64,000 nucleotides of DNA from Metabacillus lacus (GTDB taxonomy: Bacteria > Bacillota > Bacilli > Bacillales > Bacillaceae), in contig NZ_WKKI01000003.1 in assembly GCF_009674805.1 (NCBI RefSeq), positions 1 to 64,000 on the forward strand. Reading direction: 5' to 3'. This document shows positions 48,246 to 59,068 of this stretch, in pieces (the stretch's first letter is position 1; the number at the start of each line of letters is the position of its first letter). Both the position numbers and the translations under genes were made by a program. The notes below the pieces were generated by a model. The model did not search any database. It had not been told where the DNA came from and saw only the letters and a program-made list of their open reading frames with translations.

Positions 48246-49157
48246 TCAGCCGGCGGCCTTGTCGCTGCCGGCCTGCAATTTGCGAGGCTGCAAGTTTGCC
48301 AGATAAATGCCTGCAGCAATCAGTGCTCCTCCAGCCAGAAAGTTCAGGTTCAGCGGCTCATTCAACAGAGCAAACCCGAGCAGCGTGCCGACAATCGGCT
48401 GCAGAAAAAAGAACAGTGAGCCTGTTGCAGCGTCCATATACTCAAACCCTTTGTTCCACAAATAAAATGCCCCCGCTGTTGAAACAACCCCCAAATATAG
48501 GATTCCAAGTATTAAAGAAGCGCTCCAGTCAATGCTTGCCGGAGTGAGCACCGCCTCTCCAGCTGCCAGAGGCAAGGTGAAAATTACGCCGTACAGCGAC
48601 ACCCACATTGTTACTGTGAGAGAGCTGTACTTTTTCGTCTGCACTCTGCTCAGAACCGTATATAATGCCCAGGTCACTGCTGCTCCCAAAAGAACAACAT
48701 TTCCGGTAAATGCAGATTCTGATCCGCCGGCATCCCCCGGCAGGCCGATCACAATAAACACGCCTATCGTTGCAAGCAGGAGGGCAAATCCTTTGGTACC
48801 CGTAAGCTTTTCTCTCAGCACCCAAACAGCGAATAGCGAAATAAATGCAGGAGATGCTGAGGTAATCAGCGAGCCCATTGACGCGTTGGACAGATGCGTT
48901 CCGATAAACTGCATCCCGATCGAACCTGTGTAGCCCACAATCGCAATCATGGCAAAGTATGTATGATCACTTTTCTCAACAGCTGTTTCCCTCCGTAACG
49001 CTGCCAAAGCAAACAGCACAAGAAAGCCAAGCAGAAACCGCATCTCCAGCAGTACCCACGGCGTCACCTGCTCCAGCACCACCTTGCTCACAACATACAT
49101 GCCTCCCCAAATCGAAGCGGCAGCCGAGAGGCACAGGGCCCCGTACAATTTATTCAA
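48246..49157 (-). CDS. EamA/DMT-superfamily transporter
   Basis: 303-residue membrane protein with ten predicted helices in two EamA halves (about 6-135 and 150-285). The first half begins LYGALCLSAAASIWGGMYVV. Starts at TTG with GGAGG 7 nt upstream. Substrate unknown; family members export metabolites or amino acids. Convergent with uvsE with only 8 bp between stop codons. Not in the B. subtilis order at this point, so likely an insertion. Confidence 0.88.
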   Translation of the reverse strand: MNKLYGALCLSAAASIWGGMYVVSKVVLEQVTPWVLLEMRFLLGFLVLFALAALRRETAVEKSDHTYFAMIAIVGYTGSIGMQFIGTHLSNASMGSLITSASPAFISLFAVWVLREKLTGTKGFALLLATIGVFIVIGLPGDAGGSESAFTGNVVLLGAAVTWALYTVLSRVQTKKYSSLTVTMWVSLYGVIFTLPLAAGEAVLTPASIDWSASLILGILYLGVVSTAGAFYLWNKGFEYMDAATGSLFFFLQPIVGTLLGFALLNEPLNLNFLAGGALIAAGIYLANLQPRKLQAGSDKAAG

Positions 49158-49403
49158 GAGTATTCCTCCGTTCTTTGTTTATAGTGATTTTAGCATATTT
49201 TTGCGGGGGTGAGCGGGGAGGGGCATTTTATTTAAGGGCGACACATGTTCATTCGAAATACGGGGTTATTTGGGAAAGTCAATAGACGGAGTAATACTGG
49301 TTGATTAGCATGAACAGGGTAAGTTTTAGTGGTGGGTTAAGATGAGGAATTTTAAAGAAGACTTTTTTATAGCTCGTTTAGTTTGTAGAACAAACGGGGC
49401 TGC
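49158..49403. other. Intergenic sequence before the hairpin array
   Basis: About 245 bp upstream of the EamA gene with no convincing gene. A decayed hairpin unit (TTTGTAGAACAAA) lies at about 49383. Confidence 0.4.
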
Positions 49404-49676
49404 TTTGTTATAGTATCGCGGAGATAGTATAACAAACGGGACTACTTTGTTATACTATCTTGGCTTTTCAGCATGATAGTATAACAAAAGAGGCCGCTTT
49501 GTTATAGCATCACGAAGATAGTAGAACAAACGGAGCTGCTTTGTTATACTATCTTGGCTTTTCAACGAGATAGTATAACAAAAACACTCACTTTGTTATA
49601 GCATCGCGGAGATAGTAGAACAAACGGACAGCTTTGTTAGACTATATTGGCTTTTCAGCGAGATAGTCTTAACAAA
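49404..49676. repeat. Six-hairpin TTTGTTATACTATC array
   Basis: Units start at 49404, 49446, 49498, 49540, 49592 and 49633. Each has arms TTTGTTAtaCTATC and GATAGTAtAACAAA (14 bp, few mismatches). Loops alternate between 5 nt (GCGGA/ACGAA) and 15 nt (TTGGCTTTTCAGCGA type), so the period alternates 42, 52, 42, 52, 41. Spacers are 9-10 nt, often ending GCTGC. Confidence 0.93.
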
Positions 49677-49677
49677 A

Positions 49678-49711
49678 ACCAAAAAAGAGAGCATCCGCCA
49701 GGATACTCTCT
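49678..49711 (-). terminator. Terminator of ywiB-argS
   Basis: On the minus strand GAGAGTATCC pairs with GGATGCTCTC (one G-U) around TGGC, then TTTTTT. 6 bp past the argS stop. Confidence 0.88.
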
Positions 49712-49716
49712 CATTG

Positions 49717-51387
49717 TTACATTTTTTCAGGGGATGATACGCCAATTAGGGCGAGCGCATTTTTCATGGTGATTTGCGTTGCTTTCATAAGGCCGAGGCG
49801 CGCACGGCTTTTTTCTTCGTTTTCTGGATCCAGCACTTTTTCGGCATTGTAGAAGCTGTGAAGTGTTGATGCCAGTTCGAATATATAGTTGGTTACGCGG
49901 TGAGGAATGCGCTTGGCAGCCGCCTCTCCTACAGCCTGCGGGAATTCACCTAGCTTTTTCAGAAGATCGATTTCTTTTTCGCTGGAGAGTTCATCAAGCT
50001 TGAGGCTTCCCTCATAGGATAGTCCCTGCTCTTCTCCCTGGCGCAGCATGCTGCAGATACGCGCGTGCGCATATTGTGCATAGTACACAGGGTTTTCATT
50101 TGATTGTGACAGAGCAAGATCCAGGTCAAAGTCCATGTGCGTGTCGGCACTGCGCATGGCGAAGAAGTAGCGTACTGCGTCAAGGCCTACCTCTTCCATC
50201 AGGTCTCTCATTGTTACAGCTTTCCCGGTCCGCTTGCTCATTTTCATTTTTTCGCCGTTTTTGTACAGGTGAACCAGCTGGATGATTTCCACTTCCAGTG
50301 TATCTTTTCCATAGCCAAGTGCCTCAATTGCAGCTTTCATACGCGGAATGTAGCCGTGATGATCTGCTCCCCACACGTTAATCAGCTTTGTAAAACCGCG
50401 GTCCAGCTTGTCTTTGTGATAAGCAATGTCAGGTGTTAAGTACGTATAGGAGCCGTCTTTTTTAATCAGGACACGGTCCTTGTCATCGCCAAACGTTGTG
50501 GAGCGGAACCAAGTTGCTCCATCTTCCTCAAAGATGTGGCCTTTTTCACGCAGAGCCTCCAAAGCGTTGTCGATTTTTCCGTTTTCATATAATGAAGTTT
50601 CTGAATACCAAACATCAAATGGCACACGGAAGGCTTCAAGATCGCTGCGAAGTTTATCCATTTCAAATTTTAGTCCGTACTCACGGAAAAATGCAATCCG
50701 CTCTTCTCTTTCTTCTTTTGCAAACCGGTCTCCATAATCATCAGCAAGCTTTTTGCCAATATCAATAATGTCCTGGCCATGATAGCCGTCTTCCGGCATT
50801 TGCGCGTCCTGCCCAAGCGCCTGCAGATAGCGTGCCTCAATGGAGTATGACAGATTGTTGATTTGATTTCCGGCATCATTGATGTAGTATTCACGGGATA
50901 CATCATAGCCCGCTTTAGCCAGGATGCTGCACAGCGAATCGCCTACTGCCGCACCGCGTGCATGGCCAAGGTGCAGTGTTCCGGTAGGGTTGGCAGACAC
51001 AAATTCTACCTGAAGCTTTTCACCTTTTCCAATATTCGTTTCACCGTATTGATCCTGTGCTTTTAAAATCGCCGGGACAAGGTCTGTTAAATATGAATTG
51101 TTCATGTAGAAATTGATAAAGCCCGGACCTGCCACCTCTATTTTTTCTATAGAAGCTTTGTCCTTATCAAGATTTGCCGAAATTTCCTCTGCGATTGCAC
51201 GCGGCGCCTTTTTGGCCACGCGTGCCAGCTGCATCGCCATGTTCGTGGAGTAATCTCCATTTGCTTTATCCTTTGGAAGCTCCAGAATCAAATCCGGCAG
51301 CTGACTTTCCTCTGCAAGTCCAGCCTTCAAAACCGCTGCTTTTATTTCTTCTTTTAACTGTTCTTTCATCTGCTCAACTACGTTCAT
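49717..51387 (-). CDS. argS: Arginyl-tRNA synthetase
   Basis: Class I synthetase charging tRNA-Arg. 556 residues from ATG 51385-51387 ([11 protein letters not shown]), with AGGAGG upstream; the preceding GTG is an alternative. The N-terminal tRNA-binding Add1 domain (1-110) is followed by the Rossmann fold with HLGHARGA (HIGH) and KMSKRTGK (KMSKS); the KMSKS-type loop is unusually complete, as in Bacillus ArgS. The C-terminal anticodon domain is helical. The start overlaps the ywiB stop (ATGA-type), so the two are coupled. Confidence 0.96.
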   Translation of the reverse strand: MNVVEQMKEQLKEEIKAAVLKAGLAEESQLPDLILELPKDKANGDYSTNMAMQLARVAKKAPRAIAEEISANLDKDKASIEKIEVAGPGFINFYMNNSYLTDLVPAILKAQDQYGETNIGKGEKLQVEFVSANPTGTLHLGHARGAAVGDSLCSILAKAGYDVSREYYINDAGNQINNLSYSIEARYLQALGQDAQMPEDGYHGQDIIDIGKKLADDYGDRFAKEEREERIAFFREYGLKFEMDKLRSDLEAFRVPFDVWYSETSLYENGKIDNALEALREKGHIFEEDGATWFRSTTFGDDKDRVLIKKDGSYTYLTPDIAYHKDKLDRGFTKLINVWGADHHGYIPRMKAAIEALGYGKDTLEVEIIQLVHLYKNGEKMKMSKRTGKAVTMRDLMEEVGLDAVRYFFAMRSADTHMDFDLDLALSQSNENPVYYAQYAHARICSMLRQGEEQGLSYEGSLKLDELSSEKEIDLLKKLGEFPQAVGEAAAKRIPHRVTNYIFELASTLHSFYNAEKVLDPENEEKSRARLGLMKATQITMKNALALIGVSSPEKM

Positions 51388-51815
51388 CACTCTTCCTCCT
51401 TATATGAGATGGTTAATGTATGTAAATGCTTCTCCGCTTCGCCGATTTCCAGCTCATATGTTAATTTCAGCCGGCCTTGCAGGGGCTTTATGCTGTGGTC
51501 GTACGCTAGACCCAGGGTCCTGGTAGTCAGCTGAAGCTGTCCGATGGGAGTTTTATAGTCTGTAATGGTATCTTCATTGGGGATAAACCTTTGCCTCATT
51601 CTAAGTGCTTCACTTCTCATGATAAAAACTTCTTCCTCATTCATCTTTACCACAGTAGAAACATTTCCAAAGTCGTGTTCTTCTTTATACGACAAATACG
51701 AGGAGGATTCCTTTTGATAGTACTCTCCGGTTGTTTTAAACTCAATGATTTCTTCAGTTTCGCCGCTTTTTATAACAGAATGCACATGAATTTGTACAGG
51801 CGATGAATTCTTCAC
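51387..51815 (-). CDS. ywiB: YwiB family protein (DUF1934)
   Basis: About 142 residues with a calycin-like beta-barrel pattern of alternating strands ([56 protein letters not shown]). Function unknown. GTG 51813-51815 is the preferred start (AAAGGA 10 nt upstream) over a GTG three codons earlier that abuts the ribosome site. Coupled upstream of argS as in B. subtilis. Confidence 0.85.
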   Translation of the reverse strand: MKNSSPVQIHVHSVIKSGETEEIIEFKTTGEYYQKESSSYLSYKEEHDFGNVSTVVKMNEEEVFIMRSEALRMRQRFIPNEDTITDYKTPIGQLQLTTRTLGLAYDHSIKPLQGRLKLTYELEIGEAEKHLHTLTISYKEEE

Positions 51816-51920
51816 AGCAAACACATCCTTTCGCTGTCCTTATAACTTAAATAGTATAAAGACTTCTTTGGAAAAGTTCAATAGCAGCCATCATTTTTGG
51901 GCACAGGCAAGGAGGATGGA

Positions 51921-51954
51921 AAAGAAAAAGCCCTGGCATATCCAAGGCTTTCCT
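51921..51954 (-). terminator. Terminator of speE-speB
   Basis: On the minus strand AAAGCCTTGG pairs with CCAGGGCTTT (one G-U) around ATATG, then TTTTCTTTT. Confidence 0.85.
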
Positions 51955-51975
51955 TTACATTCTGGGGTTATACAA

Positions 51976-52857
51976 TTACGGGCGCTTTGAAACCCAGCCG
52001 AGCAGCATTTCACGAAGCAGCTTGCTGGCTGTGTTTGCAGTCTGGTCTGAATGGTCGTAAATCGGTGCAACTTCGACCAGATCAGCTCCCACAATGGAGA
52101 TGTCAGATTCTGCAATCGCATGTATGGAAGCAAGCAGTTCACGGGAGGTAATGCCTCCGGCGTCAACTGTCCCAGTTCCAGGTGCATGGGCCGGATCCAG
52201 CACGTCAATGTCAATTGTGATATATACAGGGCGTCCGGCAAGCTTTGGCAGGATTTCCTTTAGGGGCTCCAGCACTTGAAACTTTGAGATGTGCATGCCA
52301 GCTTCCTTCGCCCACTGAAATTCTTCCCTCATGCCGGAGCGGATTCCAAATGAGTACACATTTTCCGGTCCGATCAGATTGGCAATTTTACGGATTGGAG
52401 TTGAGTGGGAGAGCGGCTCCCCTTCATATTCCTCTCTCAGGTCGGTATGCGCGTCCATATGAATAACTGCAAGATCAGGATATTTTTTGTAAACAGATTT
52501 CATGACCGGCCAGGATACAAGATGCTCACCGCCGATACCAAGCGGGAATTTTCCCTGATCCATCAGGCTGTCGATATACTCTTCAATGATATCCAGGCTG
52601 CGCTGTGCGTTACCGAAAGGCAGCGGGATATCTCCTGCGTCAAAGTATTTCACGTCATCAAGATGACGGTCCAGATACGGGCTGTATTCCTCAAGGCCGA
52701 TGCTCACCTCGCGGATGCGGGCGGGGCCGAACCTTGATCCCGGACGGTAGCTCACTGTCCAGTCCATCGGCATGCCGTATATGACTGCTTCGCTTTCCTC
52801 AAAGGAAGGATGGCTTTTGATAAATACGTTGCCTGAATATGCTTCTTCAAATCGCAT
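51976..52857 (-). CDS. speB: Agmatinase
   Basis: Manganese-dependent ureohydrolase making putrescine and urea from agmatine. 293 residues from ATG 52855-52857 (MRFEEAYSGNVFIKS), with GGGAGG upstream, matching B. subtilis SpeB. The binuclear-metal motifs GIGGEHLVSWP, IHMDAHTDLR and ITIDIDVLDPAHAPGTGT are complete. 18 bp after speE; the two make a polyamine operon. Confidence 0.96.
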   Translation of the reverse strand: MRFEEAYSGNVFIKSHPSFEESEAVIYGMPMDWTVSYRPGSRFGPARIREVSIGLEEYSPYLDRHLDDVKYFDAGDIPLPFGNAQRSLDIIEEYIDSLMDQGKFPLGIGGEHLVSWPVMKSVYKKYPDLAVIHMDAHTDLREEYEGEPLSHSTPIRKIANLIGPENVYSFGIRSGMREEFQWAKEAGMHISKFQVLEPLKEILPKLAGRPVYITIDIDVLDPAHAPGTGTVDAGGITSRELLASIHAIAESDISIVGADLVEVAPIYDHSDQTANTASKLLREMLLGWVSKRP

Positions 52858-52875
52858 GTTCACAGTCCTCCCGGT

Positions 52876-53706
52876 TTACTTCGTAAGATCTTCCACAAAT
52901 TTCGGCAGCACGAAAGCTGCTTTGTGAAGCTCTTTTGAGTAGTACTTTGTATCGATATCATGGAAACGCTCTTCACTCACTTCAAGCGGATCATGCTTTT
53001 TGGAACCAATTGTGAACGTCCAAAGGCCGCTTGGGTATGTTGGAATGTTTGCAATATAAAGGCGCGTAATCGGGAAAATCTCTTTCACATCGCGCTGTAC
53101 GTTGCGGATCAGGTCAGGTGTAAACCAAGGATTGTCAGATTGGGCTACAAAAATGCCGTCTTCCTTCAATGCCTTTGAAATTCCTGCGTAAAAGCCTTTT
53201 GTAAAGAGATTCACTGCAGGGCCAACAGGCTCTGTAGAATCTACCATAATTACATCGTATACATTTTCACTTTCAGCAATATGCAGGAATCCGTCTGCCA
53301 CTTTTACTTCCACGCGGGAATTCTCAAGCTGGCCTGCAATCTCCGGAAGGTACTTTTTCGAATACTCAATTACCTTGCCGTCAATTTCCACAAGCGTTGC
53401 TTTTTTTACGCTGGGATGCTTCAGTACTTCACGGATAACGCCTCCGTCTCCGCCGCCCACTACAAGCACGTTCTCAGGGTTAGGATGGGTAAACAAAGGT
53501 ACGTGCGCCACCATTTCATGGTAAACAAACTCGTCCTTTTGGGATGTCATCACCATGCCGTCAAGAAACAGCATGTTTCCAAATTCCTCCGTTTCCGCCA
53601 TTTCAAGCTTTTGAAATTCTGTTTGCTCTGTATGTAAAGTTTTGTTGATTTTCAATGTGATGCCGAAGCTGTCAGTCTGCTTCTCTGTGTACCATAATCC
53701 TCCCAT
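52876..53706 (-). CDS. speE: Spermidine synthase
   Basis: Transfers aminopropyl from decarboxylated SAM to putrescine. 276 residues. N-terminal strand domain, then Rossmann-like core with [18 protein letters not shown], the substrate aspartate in [11 protein letters not shown], and [20 protein letters not shown] lies 9 nt before the ATG. First gene of the speE-speB unit, divergent from pbpG. Confidence 0.96.
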   Translation of the reverse strand: MGGLWYTEKQTDSFGITLKINKTLHTEQTEFQKLEMAETEEFGNMLFLDGMVMTSQKDEFVYHEMVAHVPLFTHPNPENVLVVGGGDGGVIREVLKHPSVKKATLVEIDGKVIEYSKKYLPEIAGQLENSRVEVKVADGFLHIAESENVYDVIMVDSTEPVGPAVNLFTKGFYAGISKALKEDGIFVAQSDNPWFTPDLIRNVQRDVKEIFPITRLYIANIPTYPSGLWTFTIGSKKHDPLEVSEERFHDIDTKYYSKELHKAAFVLPKFVEDLTK

Positions 53707-53868
53707 GTTACAACATCCTTTCCTAGTCTATTTTTTAAAGTATTTCATCCATTGGTATGATTCCCTAAACCATGGATTACAATCCTATTATTTTGTTTCC
53801 AAACCTAAAAAAAGTATAGAGGAATCTAGCAAAAATGCAAGAACAATTTCATTTTTTCATAGAGACAG

Positions 53869-53898
53869 GTTTAAAAAGGCCATTTTCTTCTCATACTG
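53869..53898 (+). promoter_or_regulatory. Candidate forespore (sigma-F/G) promoter of pbpG
   Basis: GTTTA, 15 nt, then TCTCATACTG; in sigma-G terms, -35 GTTTA, 18 nt, -10 CATACTG. Same layout as the spoIIR and rsfA sites. pbpG is a forespore gene in B. subtilis. Confidence 0.5.
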
Positions 53899-53937
53899 TT
53901 AAAAACTTTTATGGACGATAACAGTGAGGTGGACAAA

Positions 53938-56028
53938 ATGGGGGATATCCTTGCAGACCGCAGAATAAAATATACGCTGAAAACCATCAGGGCACTGTTG
54001 TTTTTGGGACTGCTGGCAGCCTTGTTTCTATCGACTGTTTTGTTCGGCATGATTTATTATTTGTCTCAGCAGGGTGCTCCGTCACTCACAGTCCCTCAGT
54101 CAACTATTGTTTATGCCGGAGACGGAAGTGTGATTGGAGAAACCCATAATGGCGAAAAAAGATACTGGGTGAAGCTCGGCGACATTTCTCCGTATTTGCA
54201 AAAAGCGACGATTAGTATTGAAGACCGGAGCTTTTATAAACATCACGGTTTTGATTATAAAAGAATTGCGGGTGCAGCCATCGCTGATATTAAGGCAATG
54301 GCAAAGGTTCAGGGAGCCAGCACCATTACTCAGCAATACGCACGCAACCTGTTTCTTGTTCATGAAAAAACATGGAAACGAAAAATGGATGAAGCACTGT
54401 ACACTTTACGGCTTGAGATGAATTACAGCAAAGAACAGATCCTTGAAGGCTATTTAAATACCATTTACTATGGCCATGGCGCTTATGGAATTGAAGCAGC
54501 AGCCTCCTATTATTTTGACAAGCATGCAAGCGAACTGACGCTCAGCGAGGCTTCCATGCTGGCCGGAATTCCAAAGGGGCCAGGCTCATACTCGCCGCTG
54601 ATTCAGCCGGAAAAAGCCAGGCAGCGCCAGCAGGTAATCCTTCAGATGATGGTTAAAGAAGGCTATATCACAGCAAAAGAAGCAGACAGCGCTTTTGCCG
54701 CTGAGCTTCAGTACCGCAAACGGGATCAGTTGGAACAGCAGCACCCTGCTCCCTATTTTCAAGATGCTGCAATGAAGAGCCTTTCCTCACTACTCGGGTT
54801 GGACGAAAAAGAACTGTCTGCAAAGGGACTCAGAATATACACCACGCTGAATCCGAGGCTTCAGACAACTGCAGAAAACATCATCCGCAGTACTATTCCG
54901 GAAGGGACAGAGCTTCAGGCAGGCTTTGTAGCGATGAATCCAAAAAATGGGCATGTGGAAGCCCTGGTCGGCGGCCGCGATTACCAGGAAAGCCCGTTTA
55001 ACAGGGTCACGCAGGCGGAAAGGCAGCCCGGCTCAACGATGAAACCCTTCCTCTATTATGCCGCAGTAAAGGAAGGCTTTACTCCTGCAACTGAAATGAA
55101 GAGTGCACCAACGGTTTTTACGTATGATGAGGGAAAATCGACGTATCAGCCCAGTAATTACAACGGCTATTATGCGGAAAAACCCATTACCCTTGCACAG
55201 GCCATGGCACTTTCCGATAACATTTACGCTGTTAAAACACATTTGTTTCTGGGGATGGAAAAGCTGATTTTCACTGCAAAAACCTTTGGCATTACAAGCA
55301 AGCTCGCCCATGTTCCTTCATTGGCGCTCGGCACCTCTCCCGTACATCTGCTTGATATGACGGCAGGCTACAGCATGCTGGCGAATGGCGGCTACGCAGC
55401 AGACCCTGTATTTATCACAAAGGTGGAAGACAGCCAAGGCAATGAAATATACAGCGCAGACTACTCAAAAGAAAGAAAGCTGGATGAGCAGGCTGCTTTT
55501 GTGACGGTCCATATGATGAAGGGCATGTTTGACAAAAGTCTGAACGGCTACACAAAAGTGACGGGAAGCAGCATCAGCGAACAGCTTACCAGAAGCTATG
55601 CCGGAAAGTCTGGCACCACAGAAACCGACAGCTGGATGATCGGCTTTTCACCTGATCTGAACGCAGGAGTATGGACCGGCTATGATAAGAACAGAACCAT
55701 CGACCATGTACAGGAAAAAAGCTATGCCAAGCAGATTTGGGCTTCATTTATGGAAGAAGCTTTAAAGGATGAACCGATCTCCGCGTTCAAGCCTCCTAAA
55801 GGCGTAGAAGGCGTTTATATCAATCCTGAAAACGGAAAGCTCGCCGGAAAAAACTGCCCAGTCAGGCATTTTGCCTACTTTGTAGCAGGAACGCTGCCAG
55901 TCGAGCACTGTACGGAGCATTCGCAGGAATCTCCTGGAGACAATTCTCCTCCACAGCAGGAAGAAGCGAAAAAAAGCTGGTGGCAGAGGATTTTCCCATG
56001 GAAAAAAGACACAAAAAACCCCGGGTAG
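53938..56028 (+). CDS. pbpG: Class A penicillin-binding protein PbpG (PBP2d)
   Basis: Bifunctional peptidoglycan synthase used in germ-cell-wall synthesis during sporulation. About 696 residues from ATG 53938 (MGDILADRRIKY), where GAGGTGG lies just upstream; an ATG nine codons earlier lacks a good site. One membrane helix (about 20-44). The glycosyltransferase domain has IEDRSFYKHHGFD and ASTITQQYARNLF. The transpeptidase domain has the active serine in PGSTMKPF, SDN, and KSGTTETDSW. A proline/lysine-rich C-terminus follows. The TAG stop falls in the loop of the terminator. Confidence 0.95.
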   Translation: MGDILADRRIKYTLKTIRALLFLGLLAALFLSTVLFGMIYYLSQQGAPSLTVPQSTIVYAGDGSVIGETHNGEKRYWVKLGDISPYLQKATISIEDRSFYKHHGFDYKRIAGAAIADIKAMAKVQGASTITQQYARNLFLVHEKTWKRKMDEALYTLRLEMNYSKEQILEGYLNTIYYGHGAYGIEAAASYYFDKHASELTLSEASMLAGIPKGPGSYSPLIQPEKARQRQQVILQMMVKEGYITAKEADSAFAAELQYRKRDQLEQQHPAPYFQDAAMKSLSSLLGLDEKELSAKGLRIYTTLNPRLQTTAENIIRSTIPEGTELQAGFVAMNPKNGHVEALVGGRDYQESPFNRVTQAERQPGSTMKPFLYYAAVKEGFTPATEMKSAPTVFTYDEGKSTYQPSNYNGYYAEKPITLAQAMALSDNIYAVKTHLFLGMEKLIFTAKTFGITSKLAHVPSLALGTSPVHLLDMTAGYSMLANGGYAADPVFITKVEDSQGNEIYSADYSKERKLDEQAAFVTVHMMKGMFDKSLNGYTKVTGSSISEQLTRSYAGKSGTTETDSWMIGFSPDLNAGVWTGYDKNRTIDHVQEKSYAKQIWASFMEEALKDEPISAFKPPKGVEGVYINPENGKLAGKNCPVRHFAYFVAGTLPVEHCTEHSQESPGDNSPPQQEEAKKSWWQRIFPWKKDTKNPG

Positions 56029-56046
56029 CCTTCCCGGGGTTTTTCG
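56015..56046 (+). terminator. Terminator of pbpG
   Basis: AACCCCGGG and CCCGGGGTT around 7 nt that contain the pbpG stop codon, then TTTT. Confidence 0.92.
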
Positions 56047-56550
56047 TGTCCTAGCTTTATATCTTTATATTCAGTCTACTCATTTTATGAAATAACCACA
56101 AGTTCTTCACAGTTTATTCACAAAATGGACAAATTCTGGCGTTTTTTGCTAACTGTTATATGTAAGTGGAGCTCCATCGTTTCAGAAATTAACCGGAGGT
56201 ATTCCACTACATTGCATATGTATCCACAGGCCAAAAATAAATTTAATTTCCTACTACTAAATTGAAGTGATAGGGGGCTTTTTTATGGAAGAATGCAGAA
56301 AAAAATCTCCTGAAGTAGCAGCTAAACCCACGTTATCCGTGACTGCTAATAAAGGAGACTCTCATGGATACTCATTATATCAAATCAGACCGTATTTTGT
56401 AAATGCCTTTTTTTGAAACTTTTAAGTGTTCGTTCTTGGACACGGTGTAAAAATTTGAACACCTGCTAGTGTAGGTTTAATATGGCACTTCTTTTTAGAA
56501 CTACTTAGTTATTAGGGCGGGGAGGCGCCCCGTGAAAGCCGCTATATATA
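56047..56550. other. Non-coding gap downstream of pbpG
   Basis: About 500 bp without a convincing gene. It holds an isolated decayed CGGAA element (TTAACCGGAGGTATTCCACT near 56197). It also contains a possible 12-codon peptide from ATG 56364, preceded by AAAGGAG, whose status cannot be judged. Nothing else recognised. Confidence 0.4.
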
Positions 56551-56738
56551 GATAACCGGAGGAACTCCGCCTATTAAGAAAAAACAGCGAAAATGGACTG
56601 AAATAAACGGAAGATTTCCGCCTATGCATCTAAAAAACCTTCAAATGGAGCAATTTCAGCAGCTTAAGCGGAATTCATTCCCTTATTTCCTCTAAAGAAC
56701 GGCCTATTCTGAATGTAACCGGAAATCTTACGCTTATT
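56551..56738. repeat. Four-palindrome CGGAA cassette
   Basis: Elements GATAACCGGAGGAACTCCGC, AATAAACGGAAGATTTCCGC, CTTAAGCGGAATTCATTCCC and TGTAACCGGAAATCTTACGC, about 50-55 bp apart. Another decayed element lies at about 56855-56905. Confidence 0.75.
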
Positions 56739-56955
56739 TTTTCTTTAGTGGGAGGTGTCATCCAGGTTACACTGTTAGGTCGCTGAAAACAGTGTTGCCA
56801 AGATTGCATAAAATGACTCTTTCTGGTTTACATTGAGGGAAATCCTTTATTCATTGAATGAATAGACAGAAACCCACCGTCTATCATATGGGGTATTGAG
56901 ACTCAAACAAGCGGAACTTCTAATAACCAAATTCCCAGTCATTTTTTCTTACTTG

Positions 56956-58659
56956 TTAAAATTTAAACTTGCTCAGCTCATTTTGAAGCTCATCTGACAA
57001 GCTGCTCAGTGCATTCACCGAAGCGCTTACTTGCTGCATCGTGGCAAGTTGTTCCTCTGATGCAGCCGCTACATTTTGGGAATTTTCAGATGTGTTATGA
57101 GCAATGTCAGCCAAGGAAACTATGGTCGCATTCACTTGTTGTGCCGAGGCTGCCATTTGTTCTGTTGACGTTGACACCTCATCGATCTTTTCTGAAACAA
57201 GCTTAATGGATTCTTGTATTTTTCCAAATGCCTGTCCTGCTTCATTGATGACATTTGTTCCAATGTTTACTTCCTTCGTTCCACTGTCCATGGACGCGAT
57301 GGCTGCATGTGTATCTTGTTGAATTTCATTAATCAGCTGCGCAATTTGATCTGCTGAATTCTTCGACTGCTCCGCTAATTTACGCACTTCGTCTGCTACG
57401 ACTGCAAACCCCAGACCCTGCTCACCCGCTCTCGCAGCTTCTATCGCTGCATTTAAAGCTAAAAGATTTGTTTGGCTTGCAATTCCGGTTATAACTTCGA
57501 CGATCTGGCCTATTTCGTTCGAGCGGACACCAAGTTCACTAATAAGATCTGCTGTTGTGCCCACCGACACTTCAATTGAATGCATCTGAGTTACTGCTTT
57601 TTGAATCAGTGCACGGCCTTCCACTGCTTGTTGATTGGAACTTTGAGATTCCTGAGATACATCTGAAGAAGAATGAGCAATCCTTTGCACTTCCTTAGAC
57701 ATACTATCCATCGCACTCACACTTTCCATTGCGCTCACAGCGGAGTATTCTGCACCTTTAGCAATTTCCTGGACTGAAGTCGTCACCTGCATTGCTGATG
57801 AAGAAGACTGCTGGGCTGAAGCGGTAAATTGCTGTGAAGATACAGCAAGCTGATTGGACGTTTCTGCTACCCTTGATAACAAGGCCTTCAAGTTCTGTAC
57901 CATTGAATTGGAGGCTTTGATTAATCGGCCTACTTCATCTTCCGACTTTGTTTCTAATAATTCTCCGCGAAGATCGCCATTTGCGATAATTTCCAGCCGT
58001 TGAACAACCAATGAAATGGCCCTCGATATTTTATTGGCAATATATAAGGCCACAGCAATCGAAATCACAACAGCTGCAATCAATCCCACAGCCGTGAAAA
58101 TTTTTGCTTGGGAAGCAGTCGAAACAGCATTCTCAGCCTGAGTTTTTGTGATTTCATTCTGGATATCCACAACCTTTACCCAGGCATCAATTGCCTCCTG
58201 GCTGTAAGGAAGGCACTTTTCTGCCATTAATTGAACGGCTCCTTCTTGGTCACCGCTATCATAAAGAGGAATAATCTGATCAGTAACAAGCTTTCTCCAT
58301 CGAATTGTCTTTTCATCCGCTTCCTTTATGGAAGCTGCAAGCCCGCCTGAAATAACGCCCTCATTGATTGCCTTAAAAAGATTTTCTTCCGTCTGAATTG
58401 CCTTTTCGGTTTCCTCTAAAAATTGCACCTTAAACTCTTCTCTATTAAAAAGAATATAGTCTCTAGCAATTTTAGCCCGATTGGCTACACTAAATGATAT
58501 GGAATTAATATCTTCCAAAAAAACCATGTCATTATCAGTGATTTCTTCTACTTGATTTGATAAGGAATTCATTGCAAAGTAATTATACGAACTAATTGTA
58601 ATCAATATCGTTAAAATAATTGCAAACCCGGTTAAAATCTTCCCCTTTAAACTGTTCAT
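56956..58659 (-). CDS. Methyl-accepting chemotaxis protein
   Basis: Transmembrane chemoreceptor of about 567 residues from [12 protein letters not shown] (ATG 58657-58659, GGAG upstream; an ATG seven codons earlier is possible). TM1 is about 8-27, then a four-helix-bundle sensor domain (about 30-185), TM2 about 185-210, HAMP about 210-265 and a cytoplasmic signalling coiled coil. The hairpin tip ([20 protein letters not shown] then [12 protein letters not shown]) identifies the CheA/CheW-binding region. Ligand unknown. Isolated, with no che genes nearby; absent from the B. subtilis order here. Confidence 0.92.
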   Translation of the reverse strand: MNSLKGKILTGFAIILTILITISSYNYFAMNSLSNQVEEITDNDMVFLEDINSISFSVANRAKIARDYILFNREEFKVQFLEETEKAIQTEENLFKAINEGVISGGLAASIKEADEKTIRWRKLVTDQIIPLYDSGDQEGAVQLMAEKCLPYSQEAIDAWVKVVDIQNEITKTQAENAVSTASQAKIFTAVGLIAAVVISIAVALYIANKISRAISLVVQRLEIIANGDLRGELLETKSEDEVGRLIKASNSMVQNLKALLSRVAETSNQLAVSSQQFTASAQQSSSSAMQVTTSVQEIAKGAEYSAVSAMESVSAMDSMSKEVQRIAHSSSDVSQESQSSNQQAVEGRALIQKAVTQMHSIEVSVGTTADLISELGVRSNEIGQIVEVITGIASQTNLLALNAAIEAARAGEQGLGFAVVADEVRKLAEQSKNSADQIAQLINEIQQDTHAAIASMDSGTKEVNIGTNVINEAGQAFGKIQESIKLVSEKIDEVSTSTEQMAASAQQVNATIVSLADIAHNTSENSQNVAAASEEQLATMQQVSASVNALSSLSDELQNELSKFKF

Positions 58660-58680
58660 TCTCAAACTCCATTCTCCCAT

Positions 58681-59016
58681 TGTATTGTTTTCCCTGCGGT
58701 TATGATTCTAAAAGCTTCCAAAAGCGGCAGCAGTCACATACTGACCAAAAAGGTGATATCCTCCATCTTCTTTTGGAGGTGCTCCATACTCTTTAACAAA
58801 TTACATCGTTAATATGGTAAAAAAGTACCACATGCTAAATTCTATAAGAAGTGGCATATTTTATCAATCTTTATCACTTTTGGAATGTGCCCAATTGTTG
58901 ATAGCTTGTAAGATTGTGATTGTAACCTCGGTTTTTCTACAATGGCCGGATATTCTGCATGTTGAAATGAGGAGACATGATCTGCCTCCTCTGAATCGTT
59001 TTTCCTGGTATTAACG
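58681..59016. other. Intergenic region upstream of the chemoreceptor
   Basis: About 335 bp, AT-rich. It presumably includes the receptor's promoter, but no convincing sigma-D or sigma-A site was found. A short GAGGAG/CTCCTC inverted repeat lies near 58968-58990. Confidence 0.35.
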
Positions 59017-59068
59017 TACTATTTTAAGGCTGGATGAAGTGCGGCGAGGATATAAAGAGTGGGGCCGC

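Noticed and set aside
49404-49676. CRISPR-like look of the regular hairpin arrays (also 8154-8600 and 59069-59250)
   Set aside because: The spacers are nearly identical rather than unique, units are palindromic throughout, and there are no cas genes.
56285-56416. 43-codon frame and a nested 12-codon peptide with AAAGGAG before ATG 56364
   Set aside because: The ribosome site is good but the peptide is too short to judge and no homology can be asserted; may be a remnant of a lost element.
56513-56535. GC-rich GGGG/CCCC inverted repeat
   Set aside because: Only four to five pairs and no adjoining signal; likely chance.
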